Position numbers and translations under genes: made by a program | Shown here: positions 32,865 to 42,066 of the stretch, one piece after another | Position numbering within the stretch: the first letter of the stretch is position 1 | Layout: each line of letters begins with the position of its first letter | The notes under the pieces: generated by a model | Told to the model about the DNA's origin: nothing | The model's database searches: none | Seen by the model: only the letters and a program-made list of their open reading frames with translations | Source of the DNA: Gammaproteobacteria bacterium | Lineage (GTDB): Bacteria > Pseudomonadota > Gammaproteobacteria > Pseudomonadales > Azotimanducaceae | Reading direction: 5' to 3' | Assembly (NCBI GenBank): GCA_003248125.1 | Contig: QJXZ01000172.1 | Location: 1-42,066 of the forward strand | DNA length: 42,066 nt

Positions 32865-33908
32865 CTAGTTGGAATCGAGATCGAAGCGCGCCTGCGGTGA
32901 GTCCGCCGTGCGCCTCAACCCGAAGTGTGCGTACGTTCGATCCGTCACCACGCGCCCGCGGGGCGTGCGCATCATGAATCCCTGCTGGATGAGAAACGGC
33001 TCGACGACGTCCTCGATGGTGTCTCGCTCCTCGCTGATCGCCGCCGCCAACGAGTCGATGCCGACGGGTCCGCCGGCAAACTTCTCGACGATGGCCAACA
33101 AGAGCCGTCGATCCATCGAATCGAAACCCTCGGCATCGACGCTCAACATATCGAGCGCGCGGTCGGCGGCTTCGCGCGTCACACGGCCATCACCCTTCAC
33201 TTCCGCATAGTCCCTGACGCGCCGCAACAATCGATTGGCGATGCGTGGCGTGCCGCGTGAACGCCGGGCGATCTCTGCGGCGCCTTCCCCTGCTATTTCT
33301 ATGCCGAGCTTTGCTGCAGAGCGGAGCACGATCTGCGCAAGCTCATCGATCGAATAGAATTCCAAGCGCTGCACGATGCCAAAGCGATCGCGAAGCGGTG
33401 AAGTGAGCAGACCGGCCCGCGTCGTGGCGCCTACCAGCGTGAAGGGAGGCAGATCGAGCTTGATCGAGCGTGCGGCCGGGCCCTCGCCAATGACGATGTC
33501 GATCTGAAAGTCCTCCATCGCGGGATACAGGATTTCCTCGACGACGGGGCTCAATCGATGGATCTCGTCGACGAACAGTACATCGCCCGGTTCCAAATTC
33601 GTGAGCAGCGCGGCGAGGTCGCCCGCTCGCTCGAGCACTGGGCCCGACGTCGATTTCAAGGCTACGCTCATCTCCTTCGCGATGATGTGCGCGAGCGTTG
33701 TCTTGCCGAGCCCGGGTGGACCGAAGATGAGCGTGTGATCGAGCGATTCGCCCCGACGCCGTGCCGCCTCGATGAAGATGGACATTTGCTCCTTGACCGT
33801 GCTTTGACCGATGTATCCGGCCAACGTGGTTGGCCGCAGGGCGCGATCGAGCGCGACCTCATCGCCCTGCTCATCGGCGGCAAGCAGCCGATCCGGTCTA
33901 ATGCTCAT
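32865..33908 (-). CDS. ruvB: Holliday junction branch migration ATPase
   Basis: 347 residues. Walker [11 protein letters not shown], Walker [12 protein letters not shown], sensor 1 [18 protein letters not shown], the Arg finger region and a C-terminal winged helix ([16 protein letters not shown]). Overlaps the ruvA stop by four bases. It pumps DNA through the RuvA-bound junction. Confidence 0.98.
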   Translation of the reverse strand: MSIRPDRLLAADEQGDEVALDRALRPTTLAGYIGQSTVKEQMSIFIEAARRRGESLDHTLIFGPPGLGKTTLAHIIAKEMSVALKSTSGPVLERAGDLAALLTNLEPGDVLFVDEIHRLSPVVEEILYPAMEDFQIDIVIGEGPAARSIKLDLPPFTLVGATTRAGLLTSPLRDRFGIVQRLEFYSIDELAQIVLRSAAKLGIEIAGEGAAEIARRSRGTPRIANRLLRRVRDYAEVKGDGRVTREAADRALDMLSVDAEGFDSMDRRLLLAIVEKFAGGPVGIDSLAAAISEERDTIEDVVEPFLIQQGFMMRTPRGRVVTDRTYAHFGLRRTADSPQARFDLDSN

Positions 33909-34510
33909 GCGTCTTGTGACGCCATACGTTTGAGCGCGGCCCTCACCACTTCCTCCGTCGATCGACCGTTCTCGAACGCTCCGTCCACCGCCCGGCTCGC
34001 TTCGGTGGGCTTGTAGCCAAGCGCAATCAGCGCCCGCTCCGCTTCCTCGACCACGCGCACACTGGAATCGTTTCGCGACGCAGCCGCCGGTACGGACAGG
34101 CCGACCATGCGATCGATGCGATCTCTGAGCTCTACCACCAGCCGCTCCGCCGTCTTGCGGCCGACGCCGGGCAGCTTGGTCAGCCTTGCTACGTTGCCGT
34201 CACGAACGGCACGCACGAACTCGATCGTGTCGATGCCGGACAACAGCGTAAGTGCGAGTCTGGGGCCAATGCCAGCGACCTTGATCAACGACCTAAAGAG
34301 ATCGCGCTCGGCGAGACTGCCGAAACCAAAGAGCGTATGGGCATCTTCACGAATGACCAAATGCGTGAATACTGCCACGCTGGCACCCATAGCCGGCATG
34401 ACCGACCGGGCCGCAGTAGTGAGTTCGATCTCGTAGCCGACGCCCGCAACGTCGACCACGATCATCGCGTCGTCCCTGGCAACGAGCGTTCCTTTGATGC
34501 GTCCGATCAT
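33905..34510 (-). CDS. ruvA: Holliday junction DNA-binding protein
   Basis: 201 residues. An N-terminal OB barrel ([21 protein letters not shown]) is followed by two helix-hairpin-helix motifs ([38 protein letters not shown]) and a C-terminal domain III ([21 protein letters not shown]) that contacts RuvB. Four-base overlaps with ruvC and ruvB. Confidence 0.98.
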   Translation of the reverse strand: MIGRIKGTLVARDDAMIVVDVAGVGYEIELTTAARSVMPAMGASVAVFTHLVIREDAHTLFGFGSLAERDLFRSLIKVAGIGPRLALTLLSGIDTIEFVRAVRDGNVARLTKLPGVGRKTAERLVVELRDRIDRMVGLSVPAAASRNDSSVRVVEEAERALIALGYKPTEASRAVDGAFENGRSTEEVVRAALKRMASQDA

Positions 34511-35022
34511 CGCGACCCATGCATCCGCAGACGACTAAATGCCTGCGGGCGCTGAGTATTGATGTGGCAGATGGCGATGGCAAGCGCATCGGCGGCGTCG
34601 TTGGCTGGTGCCGATTCCAGGCCCAGTAACACCCGTACCATGTGCTGCACCTGGGCCTTGCTCGCGCCGCCCGTGCCCGTCACCGCCTGTTTGACGCGAC
34701 GCGCGGCATATTCCGAAACGGATAGTCCGGCCCGTGCAACCGCCGCCAGTGCCGCTCCCCGTGCCTGACCGAGCTTCAGCGCAGAGTTTGGATTGCGCGA
34801 TAAAAACACCTGCTCGATGGCGACATGATCGGGCGCGTGTGTGGAGATCAGCGTGCTGATGCCGTCGAAGATCTCACCGAGCCGTTCCGTTGCACCGCCG
34901 TCGAGAGTACGAATGCAACCGCTTGCCAGATAGACGAGCTCGCCTTGGCGAACCTCGACGAAGCCGTAACCGGTGACGCGCGAACCCGGATCGATACCGA
35001 GGATCCGGCGGGCGCCCGTCAA
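34507..35022 (-). CDS. ruvC: Crossover junction endodeoxyribonuclease
   Basis: 171 residues from TTG 35022, overlapping the yebC stop (TTGA). The four acidic catalytic residues are visible: D in [14 protein letters not shown] in [20 protein letters not shown], and the [12 protein letters not shown] pair near the C-terminus. It cuts Holliday junctions in the RuvABC resolvasome. Confidence 0.97.
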   Translation of the reverse strand: MTGARRILGIDPGSRVTGYGFVEVRQGELVYLASGCIRTLDGGATERLGEIFDGISTLISTHAPDHVAIEQVFLSRNPNSALKLGQARGAALAAVARAGLSVSEYAARRVKQAVTGTGGASKAQVQHMVRVLLGLESAPANDAADALAIAICHINTQRPQAFSRLRMHGSR

Positions 35023-35744
35023 TTCACCAGATCCGCGTTGGTGTAGACGGCCTGCACGTCATCCAATTCCTCGAGCGCATCGATGAGCTTGGCGACCGTT
35101 TCCGCCGTCTCGCCGTCGCACGCTTGATAGGTTGCGGGTACCATCGTCACTTCGGCGGCGGCTGGCTCGAGACCGGCCGCCCGTAGCGCATCCATGACGA
35201 CTGCAAACGACTCCGGTGCAGTCACCACCGTCAGCGAGCCATCGTCTTCGCTCTCGATGTCTTCCGCCCCTACCTCCAGCGCAACTTCCATGATGCGGTC
35301 TTCGTCCTTTGCATGCGCGAAGCTCAGCAGCCCGCGCTTGGTGAAGAGGTAAGCGACCGAGCCGTCGGTGCCCAACGTGCCACCGTGCTTGCTGAACGCA
35401 TGGCGTACCTCGGCGACGGTTCGCTTGCGGTTGTCGCTCATGGCTTCGATCATCACGGCGACTCCGCCGGGTGCGTAGCCCTCGTAAGTGAGGTCCTCGA
35501 CGTTGGCGCCATCCTGACCGCCGGCACCGCGCGCAATCGCCCGTTCGATGGTGTCCTTCGGCATGTTTGCCGCAAGCGCCTTGTCCACTGCGAGCCGCAA
35601 CCGCGGGTTATCCTCCACGATACCACCGCCCATTCGCGCAGAGACCGTGATCTCACGTATGAGCTTGGTATAGAGCTTGCCGCGTTTCTTGTCTTGGGCC
35701 GCCTTGCGGTGCTTGATGTTGGCCCATTTCGAATGCCCCGCCAC
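35019..35744 (-). CDS. yebC: YebC/PmpR-family regulator
   Basis: 241 residues from GTG 35744, with GAGGAG five bases upstream. [20 protein letters not shown] at the N-terminus is the family hallmark. [22 protein letters not shown] and the C-terminal alpha/beta domain are complete. Family members act as transcription regulators or relieve ribosome stalling at poly-proline. Located between aspS and ruvC, a common order. Confidence 0.96.
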   Translation of the reverse strand: MAGHSKWANIKHRKAAQDKKRGKLYTKLIREITVSARMGGGIVEDNPRLRLAVDKALAANMPKDTIERAIARGAGGQDGANVEDLTYEGYAPGGVAVMIEAMSDNRKRTVAEVRHAFSKHGGTLGTDGSVAYLFTKRGLLSFAHAKDEDRIMEVALEVGAEDIESEDDGSLTVVTAPESFAVVMDALRAAGLEPAAAEVTMVPATYQACDGETAETVAKLIDALEELDDVQAVYTNADLVN

Positions 35745-35753
35745 ACCAACTCC

Positions 35754-37505
35754 TCAGCGCAACCGGATGTGCAGTTCCCTCAGCTGATGCTCGTCGACCG
35801 GGCTCGGCGCTGCGGTGAGCGGGCACGCAGCAGTCTGCGTCTTCGGAAACGCGATGACGTCACGAATCGCGTTGGCGCCGACCATGAGCATCACCAAACG
35901 ATCGACGCCGAGCGCTATGCCACCATGCGGCGGACAACCATACTTCAGCGCGTCGAGCAGAAATCCGAACTTGATTTGTGCCTCTTGGCCGAGACTCAGG
36001 GCATCGAATAGGGCCTGCTGCATCTCGGCCGAGTGAATACGAATTGAACCGCCGCCGAGCTCGTAGCCGTTCAAGACCACGTCGTACGCCCTCGCGCGCG
36101 CGCCAAACGGGTCGTCGCGTAGCGCCTCGACGCTACACGCCGGACTGGTAAATGGGTGATGCATCGGCTCTAGTCGACCTTCACGGCCACGCTCGAACAG
36201 CGGCCAGTCGACGACCCAGAGCGGTGCCCAGCCGCTGCCGACCAGGCCTAGATCCGCCGCGACCTGGTTGCGCAGTGCGCCCATCGCATCGTTCACCACC
36301 GCGCCATTATCGGCGCCGAAGAACACGACATCAGCGGACTGCGCGCCCGTTCGCTCGAGCACCTCGGCCACAACGGTTTCAGGCAGAAACTTGAGAATAG
36401 GCGACTGCAGGCCCGCAACGCCTGCAGCTCGATCGTTGACCTTGATGTATGCCAGTCCTTTCGCACCGTAGCGCGCCACGAAGCCGGCATAGTCGTCGAG
36501 TTCCTTGCGCGACAGCTTGGCGGCGCCGGGCACGCGCAGCGCCACGACGCGGCCCGCGGGGTCGTTCGCCGGCGTGCTGAAGACCTTGAACTCGACATTT
36601 CGCATGAGGTCCGCGACATCGGTGAGCTCGAGCGGGTTGCGGAGGTCCGGCTTGTCGCTCCCGAAGCGGCGCATCACCTCGTCATAGCCCATGACCGGGA
36701 AATCACCGAGCGACACGTTCAACACCGAGCGAAACAACGACTTCAACATACCCTCGACCAACGCCATCACGTCGGCTTCCGTCACGAACGACGCTTCGAT
36801 GTCGATCTGCGTGAACTCTGGCTGGCGGTCGGCGCGTAGATCCTCATCGCGAAAGCAACGAGCAATCTGGTAGTAGCGGTCCATGCCCGCCATCATCAAC
36901 AGCTGCTTGAAGAGCTGCGGCGATTGCGGCAGCGCAAAGAAGTGGCCTGCGTGCGTGCGGCTCGGCACCAAGTAGTCGCGCGCACCCTCCGGCGTTGCAC
37001 GCGTGAGAATCGGCGTTTCGAACTCGCAGTAGCCCTGCTCCTCGAGGTACCGGCGCACGGCCGAGACGATACGAGAGCGCATCATCAGGCGGTGCTGCAT
37101 CTCGGGCCGGCGTAGATCGAGGTAGCGGTATTTGAGTCGCACGTCCTCGCCCGCATCCGAGTACTCATCGAGCTGGAAGGGCGGCGTTGCCGAGACGTTC
37201 AATATTTCGAGGGTCTTGCCGAGTACCTCGATCTCGCCAGTCTTCATCTCGGGATTGACCGTACCGGCCGGACGCGGCCGCACTCGGCCCGTGACTGCGA
37301 GCACGTACTCGTTGCGCACTCGATCGGCGGTGGCAAAGCTCTCTACGGTGTCGGGGTCGTACACAACTTGAACGATGCCGGTGCGGTCGCGTACATCGAG
37401 AAAGATCACGCCACCGTGATCACGGCGGCGATGTACCCAGCCGACGAGCTGTACTTCGCTACCCACATGCGATGCATCGAGATCGCCGCAGTAATGACTG
37501 CGCAT
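35754..37505 (-). CDS. aspS: Aspartyl-tRNA synthetase
   Basis: 583 residues, bacterial type with an N-terminal anticodon-binding OB domain ([20 protein letters not shown]), class II motif 2 ([20 protein letters not shown]), a GAD insertion (~290-410) and motif 3 ([15 protein letters not shown]). His30 in RRRDHGG corresponds to H31 of the non-discriminating enzyme of Pseudomonas aeruginosa, so this AspRS may also charge tRNA-Asn, which would then be amidated by GatCAB. First gene of the aspS-yebC-ruvCAB run. Confidence 0.97.
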   Translation of the reverse strand: MRSHYCGDLDASHVGSEVQLVGWVHRRRDHGGVIFLDVRDRTGIVQVVYDPDTVESFATADRVRNEYVLAVTGRVRPRPAGTVNPEMKTGEIEVLGKTLEILNVSATPPFQLDEYSDAGEDVRLKYRYLDLRRPEMQHRLMMRSRIVSAVRRYLEEQGYCEFETPILTRATPEGARDYLVPSRTHAGHFFALPQSPQLFKQLLMMAGMDRYYQIARCFRDEDLRADRQPEFTQIDIEASFVTEADVMALVEGMLKSLFRSVLNVSLGDFPVMGYDEVMRRFGSDKPDLRNPLELTDVADLMRNVEFKVFSTPANDPAGRVVALRVPGAAKLSRKELDDYAGFVARYGAKGLAYIKVNDRAAGVAGLQSPILKFLPETVVAEVLERTGAQSADVVFFGADNGAVVNDAMGALRNQVAADLGLVGSGWAPLWVVDWPLFERGREGRLEPMHHPFTSPACSVEALRDDPFGARARAYDVVLNGYELGGGSIRIHSAEMQQALFDALSLGQEAQIKFGFLLDALKYGCPPHGGIALGVDRLVMLMVGANAIRDVIAFPKTQTAACPLTAAPSPVDEHQLRELHIRLR

Positions 37506-37598
37506 TGAAATCTACCTTGGTCGTTCGGATGCCTGGCGCACTGGCATGGCCGCTGCCGCGCGGCGCGCAGCGTACCACACCTTAGGTGTGGCGGAGCC

Positions 37599-37925
37599 TC
37601 AGTCGGCTGCCGCTGCGCCCTTGGCCTTGCTGGTTTCTTTGCCGGCTTTTGCAGGCTTTTCGGCATCAGCCTTCTTGGCGGTGGCGCCGGCTTCGCCATC
37701 CTTGGCCGGTGCTTTTTCGTCGCCGGCGACGTTTTTCTTGCCGCCCGATTTGAAATCGGTCTCGTACCAACCGCCACCCTTCAGCCTAAACGCTGCGCGC
37801 GAAACCAGTTTTTTCAGTGCCAGTCGATTGCACTCCGGGCACCGCTTGAGCGGCGCATCGCTGATCTTCTGAATCGTCTCGAACTGGTGTTCGCACTTCT
37901 GACACTGATATTCGTAGATCGGCAT
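37599..37925 (-). CDS. FmdB-type zinc ribbon protein
   Basis: 108 residues from ATG 37925 (MPIYEYQC, the invariant family start). The zinc ribbon has C8, C11, C29 and C32. After GGGWYETDFKSGG the rest (~65-108) is a low-complexity Lys/Ala/Glu/Gly tail. FmdB-like proteins often precede aspS in proteobacteria and may be regulatory; the function is not settled. A 93-base gap separates it from aspS. Confidence 0.92.
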   Translation of the reverse strand: MPIYEYQCQKCEHQFETIQKISDAPLKRCPECNRLALKKLVSRAAFRLKGGGWYETDFKSGGKKNVAGDEKAPAKDGEAGATAKKADAEKPAKAGKETSKAKGAAAAD

Positions 37926-38020
37926 CGTCTGTCTCGGCTTGCGGTTCTCGAGCCACCTTTTCGCGCTCGAGCTTCGTTTCGGGGCGGCAAGGATACCGAA
38001 AGAACAATGCGAAAACACTG

Positions 38021-38043
38021 AAAAAACCAAGGCGAACGCCTTG
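38021..38043 (-). terminator. Possible leftward terminator
   Basis: Read on the minus strand: CAAGGC GTTC GCCTTG followed by GTTTTTT. It lies between the fmdB start and the HU promoter, so it could stop antisense transcription from the right. Short stem, moderate support. Confidence 0.4.
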
Positions 38044-38069
38044 CGGGTGATTATGCGATGCAGTATAAA
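38041..38069 (+). promoter_or_regulatory. Sigma-70 promoter of the HU-like gene
   Basis: TTGCGG (38041-38046) and TATAAA (38064-38069) with a 17-base spacer. The expected transcription start is near 38076, which leaves a leader of about 115 bases before the ATG. Confidence 0.6.
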
Positions 38070-38190
38070 GCGCGCTCATTGGGGAACCGATGAACGCTGT
38101 TGTTTCAGGGACCTCATGCGATGGGGAACGGCAATCCATGTAAGCGGTCTCGGCTTGCCACCCTGATCTCAATCAGCAAAGGGAAATCGA

Positions 38191-38664
38191 ATGGCCCGTA
38201 AAAAAGCTCCTGCGAAGAGAAAGTCTCCCGCCAAGAAGAAGAAGGCACCTGCCAAGCGCAAGGCTGCCAAGAAAAAAGCCCCAGCGAAGAAAAAGGCCGC
38301 CGCCCGCAAAGCGAAAGCCAAGCGTTCTGCGCCCAAGAAAGCTGCCAAGGGGGCAATCACGAAGAAGTTGACCAAGAGCGGCATCTTGAACGAGCTGGCT
38401 GGTGGTACCGGCTTGACTCGCAAACAGGTGGGCTCGGTCCTCGACGAGCTGGAGTCTCTCATTGGACGCCACATCTCGAAGCGTGGCGTCGGCGAGTTCA
38501 CGTTACCGGGTTTGCTGAAGGTTCGCGCCGTGAAACGCCCTGCCACCAAGAAGCGGATGGGTCGCAATCCAGCGACCGGCGAAGAGATCGTCATTGCGGC
38601 GAAGCCGGCGTCGATCCGCGTCCGCGTATCCGCGCTCAAGCGGCTGAAGTCGATGGTCGGCTGA
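38191..38664 (+). CDS. HU-like DNA-binding protein with a histone H1-like N-terminal tail
   Basis: 157 residues from ATG 38191, with AAGGGA six bases upstream. Residues 1-55 are an extended tail of [13 protein letters not shown]-type repeats, almost only Lys, Ala, Pro and Arg. Residues ~56-157 are an HU fold: [20 protein letters not shown], then [14 protein letters not shown] and the DNA-binding arm [12 protein letters not shown]. Tailed HU proteins compact DNA and appear in several bacterial lineages, with the tail at either end. It has its own promoter and a strong terminator, so it should be a single-gene transcript. The tail may undergo acetylation; this is a general inference. Confidence 0.93.
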   Translation: MARKKAPAKRKSPAKKKKAPAKRKAAKKKAPAKKKAAARKAKAKRSAPKKAAKGAITKKLTKSGILNELAGGTGLTRKQVGSVLDELESLIGRHISKRGVGEFTLPGLLKVRAVKRPATKKRMGRNPATGEEIVIAAKPASIRVRVSALKRLKSMVG

Positions 38665-38686
38665 TCGCAGTCGATCATTTCGAACG

Positions 38687-38715
38687 AAGGGCCGACGCAA
38701 TCGGCCCTTTTTTTT
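38687..38715 (+). terminator. Rho-independent terminator of the HU-like gene
   Basis: AAGGGCCGA (38687-38695), loop CGCAA, TCGGCCCTT (38701-38709), within a run of eight T (38708-38715). Perfect nine-pair stem, 22 bases after the stop codon. Confidence 0.95.
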
Positions 38716-38767
38716 GCCGGACGCGTTTCCCCTTAGAATTCGTTGCAAACGGAGAGGACTCAAGCCG

Positions 38768-40480
38768 ATGCGAGCCAGCGCGCTTCTGATCCCCACGCTC
38801 AAGGAAACACCAGCGGATGCCGAGATTTCGAGCCACCGGCTGATGCTCCGCGCGGGACTCATCCGACGGGTTGCCGCAGGCATGTACACCTGGTTGCCAG
38901 TCGGTCTACGCGTGCTGCGCAAGGTCGAGACCATCATCCGGCAGGAACTCGATCGCAGTGGTGCCCAAGAGGTGTTGATGCCGTTCGTGCAGCCAGCGGA
39001 GCTATGGCTAGAATCCAAGCGTTGGGACCAAATGGGACCCGACATGTTGCGTCTGAAAGACAGGCATGAACGCGACTTTTGTCTGGGACCCACTCATGAG
39101 GAAGTGATCACGGATCTGGTCCGTCGTGAGATCAAGAGCTACAAGCAACTACCCTGCAACCTCTACCAGATCAACCTGAAGTTTCGCGACGAGATACGCC
39201 CCCGATTCGGCGTCATGCGCGCCCGCGAATTCTTGATGAAGGATGGCTACTCGTTCCACACGGACCAAACGTCTTTCGAAGCCACCTACGGCGAGATGCA
39301 TGATTGTTATGGCCGCATCCTGACCCGCATTGGTCTCGAGTTCCGCGCCGTGCTCGCCGATACCGGCAATATCGGTGGCAGCACATCGCACGAGTTCCAG
39401 GTCTTGGCGCGCTCCGGCGAGGATCGCATTGCCTTCAGCGACGGGAGCGACTACGCGGCCAACGTCGAGGAAGCCGAGGCGCTCGCCCCCCGCGACACAC
39501 GGCCAGCAGCGAACGAGCCGTTGACGAAAGTGCCGACGCCAGGCAAGCACACGATCGACGACGTCGCTGCATTCCTCGACGTGTCCCCAATGCGCACCCT
39601 CAAGACCCTGGTGGTCACCGGCGATTCGGGGCCAGTCGCCCTGGTGCTTCGCGGCGACCACGAACTCAACGAGGTAAAGGCACGGAAGCTGCCAGGCGTT
39701 CGAGCACCACTGACCTTCGCAAGTGAAGCCGTGATCCGCGCGGCGATCGACTGTAGCCCGGGATCGATCGGCCCTGTTGGTTTGTCGTTGCCTACCTTCG
39801 TCGATCGTAGTGCGGCCGTGGTCGCCGATTTCGTGTGTGGTGCGAATGAGGACGGATTCCACTACACAGGCGCCAATTGGCTTCGCGATGCCCCGCTCGA
39901 CGCGGCCCACGTCGTCGACCTGCGCAACGTCGTCGACGGCGATCCGTCACCCGATGGCCGAGGCCAACTGGCCATCACACGCGGCATCGAGGTGGGCCAC
40001 ATCTTTCAGCTCGGCCGCAAGTACAGCGACACCATGGGTGCCACGGTATTGGACAGCGACGGCTCGACACGGGCGCTGATCATGGGGTGCTACGGCATGG
40101 GTGTCACCCGCCTGGTTGGTGCCATCATCGAGCAATGCCACGACCAAGACGGCATCGTCTGGCCGACGGCCGTCGCGCCATTCGGCGTACATGTCCTTGG
40201 ACTCAACTACACGAGATCCGAGGAGGTTCGCCAAGCCGCCGATCGTATTGCCACCGCGCTCGAGTCCGCCGGCTACGAGGTGCTGCTCGACGACCGTGAC
40301 GAACGGCCAGGCGTGAAGTTCGCGGATGCCGATTTGCTAGGCATCCCCCACCGTATCGTGGTCGGTGACCGGAATCTCAAAACCGGTCAGGTGGAGTACC
40401 GGACGCGCGCCGACCCTGCTAGCCTGCTCATCGACATCGATCGCGTGGCCGAGCACATCGCTGCCGCCGTCCAAGGATGA
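38768..40480 (+). CDS. proS: Prolyl-tRNA synthetase
   Basis: 570 residues from ATG 38768; the frame runs 18 codons further up into the terminator region and is not credible. GGAGAGGA lies ten bases upstream. Bacterial type: class II motif 1 and 2 ([38 protein letters not shown]), an inserted editing (YbaK-like) domain at ~220-400, motif 3 ([17 protein letters not shown]) and the C-terminal anticodon-binding domain ([21 protein letters not shown]). The stop overlaps the start of the next gene (ATGA). Confidence 0.97.
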   Translation: MRASALLIPTLKETPADAEISSHRLMLRAGLIRRVAAGMYTWLPVGLRVLRKVETIIRQELDRSGAQEVLMPFVQPAELWLESKRWDQMGPDMLRLKDRHERDFCLGPTHEEVITDLVRREIKSYKQLPCNLYQINLKFRDEIRPRFGVMRAREFLMKDGYSFHTDQTSFEATYGEMHDCYGRILTRIGLEFRAVLADTGNIGGSTSHEFQVLARSGEDRIAFSDGSDYAANVEEAEALAPRDTRPAANEPLTKVPTPGKHTIDDVAAFLDVSPMRTLKTLVVTGDSGPVALVLRGDHELNEVKARKLPGVRAPLTFASEAVIRAAIDCSPGSIGPVGLSLPTFVDRSAAVVADFVCGANEDGFHYTGANWLRDAPLDAAHVVDLRNVVDGDPSPDGRGQLAITRGIEVGHIFQLGRKYSDTMGATVLDSDGSTRALIMGCYGMGVTRLVGAIIEQCHDQDGIVWPTAVAPFGVHVLGLNYTRSEEVRQAADRIATALESAGYEVLLDDRDERPGVKFADADLLGIPHRIVVGDRNLKTGQVEYRTRADPASLLIDIDRVAEHIAAAVQG

Positions 40481-41121
40481 CTCAACGCGTCATGCTGTAC
40501 TTTGTCCTGCTGGTCTTTGCGCCCAGCGGGCTCTTGGCATCCACCGCCGAGCCGGATCCGGCACTGATCGATCTGCTCGCCCGCAGCATGGCCGCCGAAA
40601 CCGATCAGACCGATCACTTCGATGCGCAAGTATGGCTCATGTCTTCGACGCCGAAGGTAGTGCGCTACGTGAGCGACGAGGACGAACGCACCTTGCTTCT
40701 CCAGGACGTCTACCGCGAAGCGGCACGTCACGATCTCGATCCGGACCTGATCCTGTCCGTAATTCAGATCGAAAGTGCCTTCGATCGCTTCGCCGTATCT
40801 GTCGCCGGCGCGCAAGGCCTCATGCAGGTCATGCCGTTCTGGCGCACCGAGATCGGCCGGCCGCAGGACAATCTCACGAACGTCAGCACGAACATCAAAT
40901 ACGGTTCGGCAATCCTCGCCCATTACTTGAACGTGTCACGGGGGGATTTGGTCGATGCGCTCGCGCGCTACAACGGCAGCCGTGGCAAGCTCAACTATCC
41001 GGAACTGGTGATTCGCGCGTATCGCGGCACCTGGCAGACGCTCTCGAACGACGCGCTGCCCGGGCTCACCAACGGTTGCCGAAGCTACGGCCTAGCCGCC
41101 TGTGGTCCCCTCGGGCGCTGA
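40477..41121 (+). CDS. Lytic transglycosylase (SLT domain)
   Basis: 214 residues, with a signal peptide to about residue 21 ([17 protein letters not shown]). The SLT domain shows the catalytic Glu in [14 protein letters not shown] (E99), then [12 protein letters not shown], the pattern of family 1 lytic transglycosylases, and the late [13 protein letters not shown] and [10 protein letters not shown] motifs. It cleaves the MurNAc-GlcNAc bond in the periplasm. Coupled to proS through a four-base overlap. Its last 30 bases overlap the convergent thioredoxin gene. Confidence 0.93.
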   Translation: MTQRVMLYFVLLVFAPSGLLASTAEPDPALIDLLARSMAAETDQTDHFDAQVWLMSSTPKVVRYVSDEDERTLLLQDVYREAARHDLDPDLILSVIQIESAFDRFAVSVAGAQGLMQVMPFWRTEIGRPQDNLTNVSTNIKYGSAILAHYLNVSRGDLVDALARYNGSRGKLNYPELVIRAYRGTWQTLSNDALPGLTNGCRSYGLAACGPLGR

Positions 41122-41556
41122 CCACGCCTTCGCGATCGTCTCGATGGTCTGAGGGCCGACCAATGTCACCGCGAGTGTACCGTCGGGTGCTATTACGACC
41201 GTGGTCGGCAACACGGTTGGCAGCGGATATTCGTAATGCAGCCGCGGTGCGCCGACCACGACCGGAAATTCGATTCCCATTCGCGCTATCAGCGCCCGCA
41301 ACGGCTCGCCTTCCAAACCATCGAAATTGACGCCGACGACGACAGCCGGGATGGCCTCACGGGCCGCATGCAACCGGTTCAATTCCGGAATCTCGTGGCG
41401 ACATGGCGCACACCATTCGGCCCAGTAGTTGATCACGACCCATCTACCCTGCCAATCGTCGTAGCTGCCGGCAACGCCGTCGGCCATTAGGAATTGGGGC
41501 GGTTCGGCACAAGCCCCGAGGACCACGACGGTCGCCAGCGCGGCCGCACGGATCAC
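41092..41556 (-). CDS. TlpA-like thioredoxin-fold lipoprotein
   Basis: 154 residues. Lipobox VVLGAC with Cys16, then YWAEWCAPCRHEIPELN with the redox pair C49-x-x-C52. The cis-Pro segment is PTVLPTTVVIAPDG. This TlpA/ResA-like type keeps periplasmic thiols reduced. ATG 41556 overlaps the stop of the YihY-like gene, so the two are co-transcribed. Confidence 0.92.
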   Translation of the reverse strand: MIRAAALATVVVLGACAEPPQFLMADGVAGSYDDWQGRWVVINYWAEWCAPCRHEIPELNRLHAAREAIPAVVVGVNFDGLEGEPLRALIARMGIEFPVVVGAPRLHYEYPLPTVLPTTVVIAPDGTLAVTLVGPQTIETIAKAWSAPEGTTGG

Positions 41557-42066
41557 GATGGCGCGACCGCCAGTAGCGAATCGAGGTCGGCGCCGAGCGT
41601 ATCGGCGTTTGCGGCGGCAAAGGCCTTGAGCGGCGCAAGCACCCTTGGCAGATCGTCGATCCGTTCGAGCGCCGCCGACTCGACACCGTCCGGCAGCCGC
41701 AGGTACAGATCGAGCAATGTAACGCCTCGCAGGTCCCGCGCCAGCATCAGCCCTCCATCATCGGCGTGAGCGATGAGATCCATGGCGTTGAGCACCCGGA
41801 AAATTCGTTCCTGGTCGGAAAAACGCATCACCACCCGGGTTTTGAGCTCCGCTTCGGTGACCGTGCGGCCCGCTTGATACGCGGCCCTCAGCATTTCGAG
41901 CACGCGCACGCATAGCACGAGTAGTGGCTCCTGCCGCGGATCGAGCGGATCGCGCGGCAGCGACAACGTTCGTACCAAGATCGCACCCGACAGTACCAGT
42001 ACCCACACGAGATAGAGCCAGGCGAGGAAAAGAGGTACCGCCGCGAACGTGCCGTAGATGAGTTCC
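41553..42066 (-). CDS. YihY/UPF0761-type membrane protein, C-terminal part
   Basis: Open from the window end to a TGA at 41553-41555. ELIYGTFAAVPLFLAWLYLV then VWVLVLSGAILVRTLSL is the last part of the six-helix YihY (formerly ribonuclease BN-like) domain. A C-terminal extension of about 130 residues follows, with a winged-helix-like fold (AYQAGRTVTEAELKTRV) and DLLAVAPS at the end. The N-terminal helices lie outside the window. Function of the family is not settled. Confidence 0.88.
   Translation of the reverse strand, partial: ELIYGTFAAVPLFLAWLYLVWVLVLSGAILVRTLSLPRDPLDPRQEPLLVLCVRVLEMLRAAYQAGRTVTEAELKTRVVMRFSDQERIFRVLNAMDLIAHADDGGLMLARDLRGVTLLDLYLRLPDGVESAALERIDDLPRVLAPLKAFAAANADTLGADLDSLLAVAPS

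Overview
The window reads as chromosome of a gammaproteobacterium of moderately high GC that I cannot place below class. The reasons are the core block at 26.8-42 kb (queC-queE-cpoB-pal-tolB-tolA-tolR-tolQ-ruvB-ruvA-ruvC-yebC-aspS-fmdB, all leftward, many with 4-base start/stop overlaps) and then an HU-like gene, proS, a lytic transglycosylase, a TlpA-like thioredoxin and a YihY-type membrane protein.

Region A (1-6067, rightward): the tail of a D-cysteine desulfhydrase-like gene, then a compact four-gene operon. It encodes a membrane-bound class IIIb nucleotide cyclase, a PilZ protein fused to a FeeM-like N-acyltransferase, a SAM-dependent methyltransferase and an MMPL/RND exporter. The arrangement suggests synthesis, tailoring and export of an acylated small molecule under second-messenger control. 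Region B (6070-13009): probable catabolic genes for CoA-activated or alicyclic substrates (MBL-fold hydrolase, crotonase, GPH-type transporter, two SDRs, APH-like phosphotransferase, a small helical protein, a SnoaL-like protein). Region C: tRNA-Lys(TTT) at 13065-13140.

Region D (13.14-26.8 kb) is accessory DNA between tRNA-Lys and queC. It holds a truncated thermonuclease directly after the tRNA, seven copies of a dispersed repeat of about 77 bases all in the same orientation, and four intact plus three broken members of a one-helix membrane protein family. It also holds a second broken membrane protein family, a TIR-TolB-like-TPR protein, a lone small serine recombinase, a DUF3604 lipoprotein, a selenium-binding-protein-like propeller, an isochorismatase-like hydrolase, a cupin and a VIT-like membrane protein. 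The repeats lie just after stop codons or exactly at gene breaks, so the block looks like a cassette array whose repeat is not an obvious canonical attC site.

Region E (26.8-42.07 kb) is conserved housekeeping: queuosine precursor synthesis, the Tol-Pal envelope machine, Holliday junction processing, AspRS (with a histidine typical of non-discriminating enzymes), an HU protein with a long Lys/Ala/Pro tail and its own promoter and terminator, and ProRS. The two main leads are the cyclase/PilZ-FeeM/methyltransferase/RND operon and the repeat-flanked array beside tRNA-Lys.
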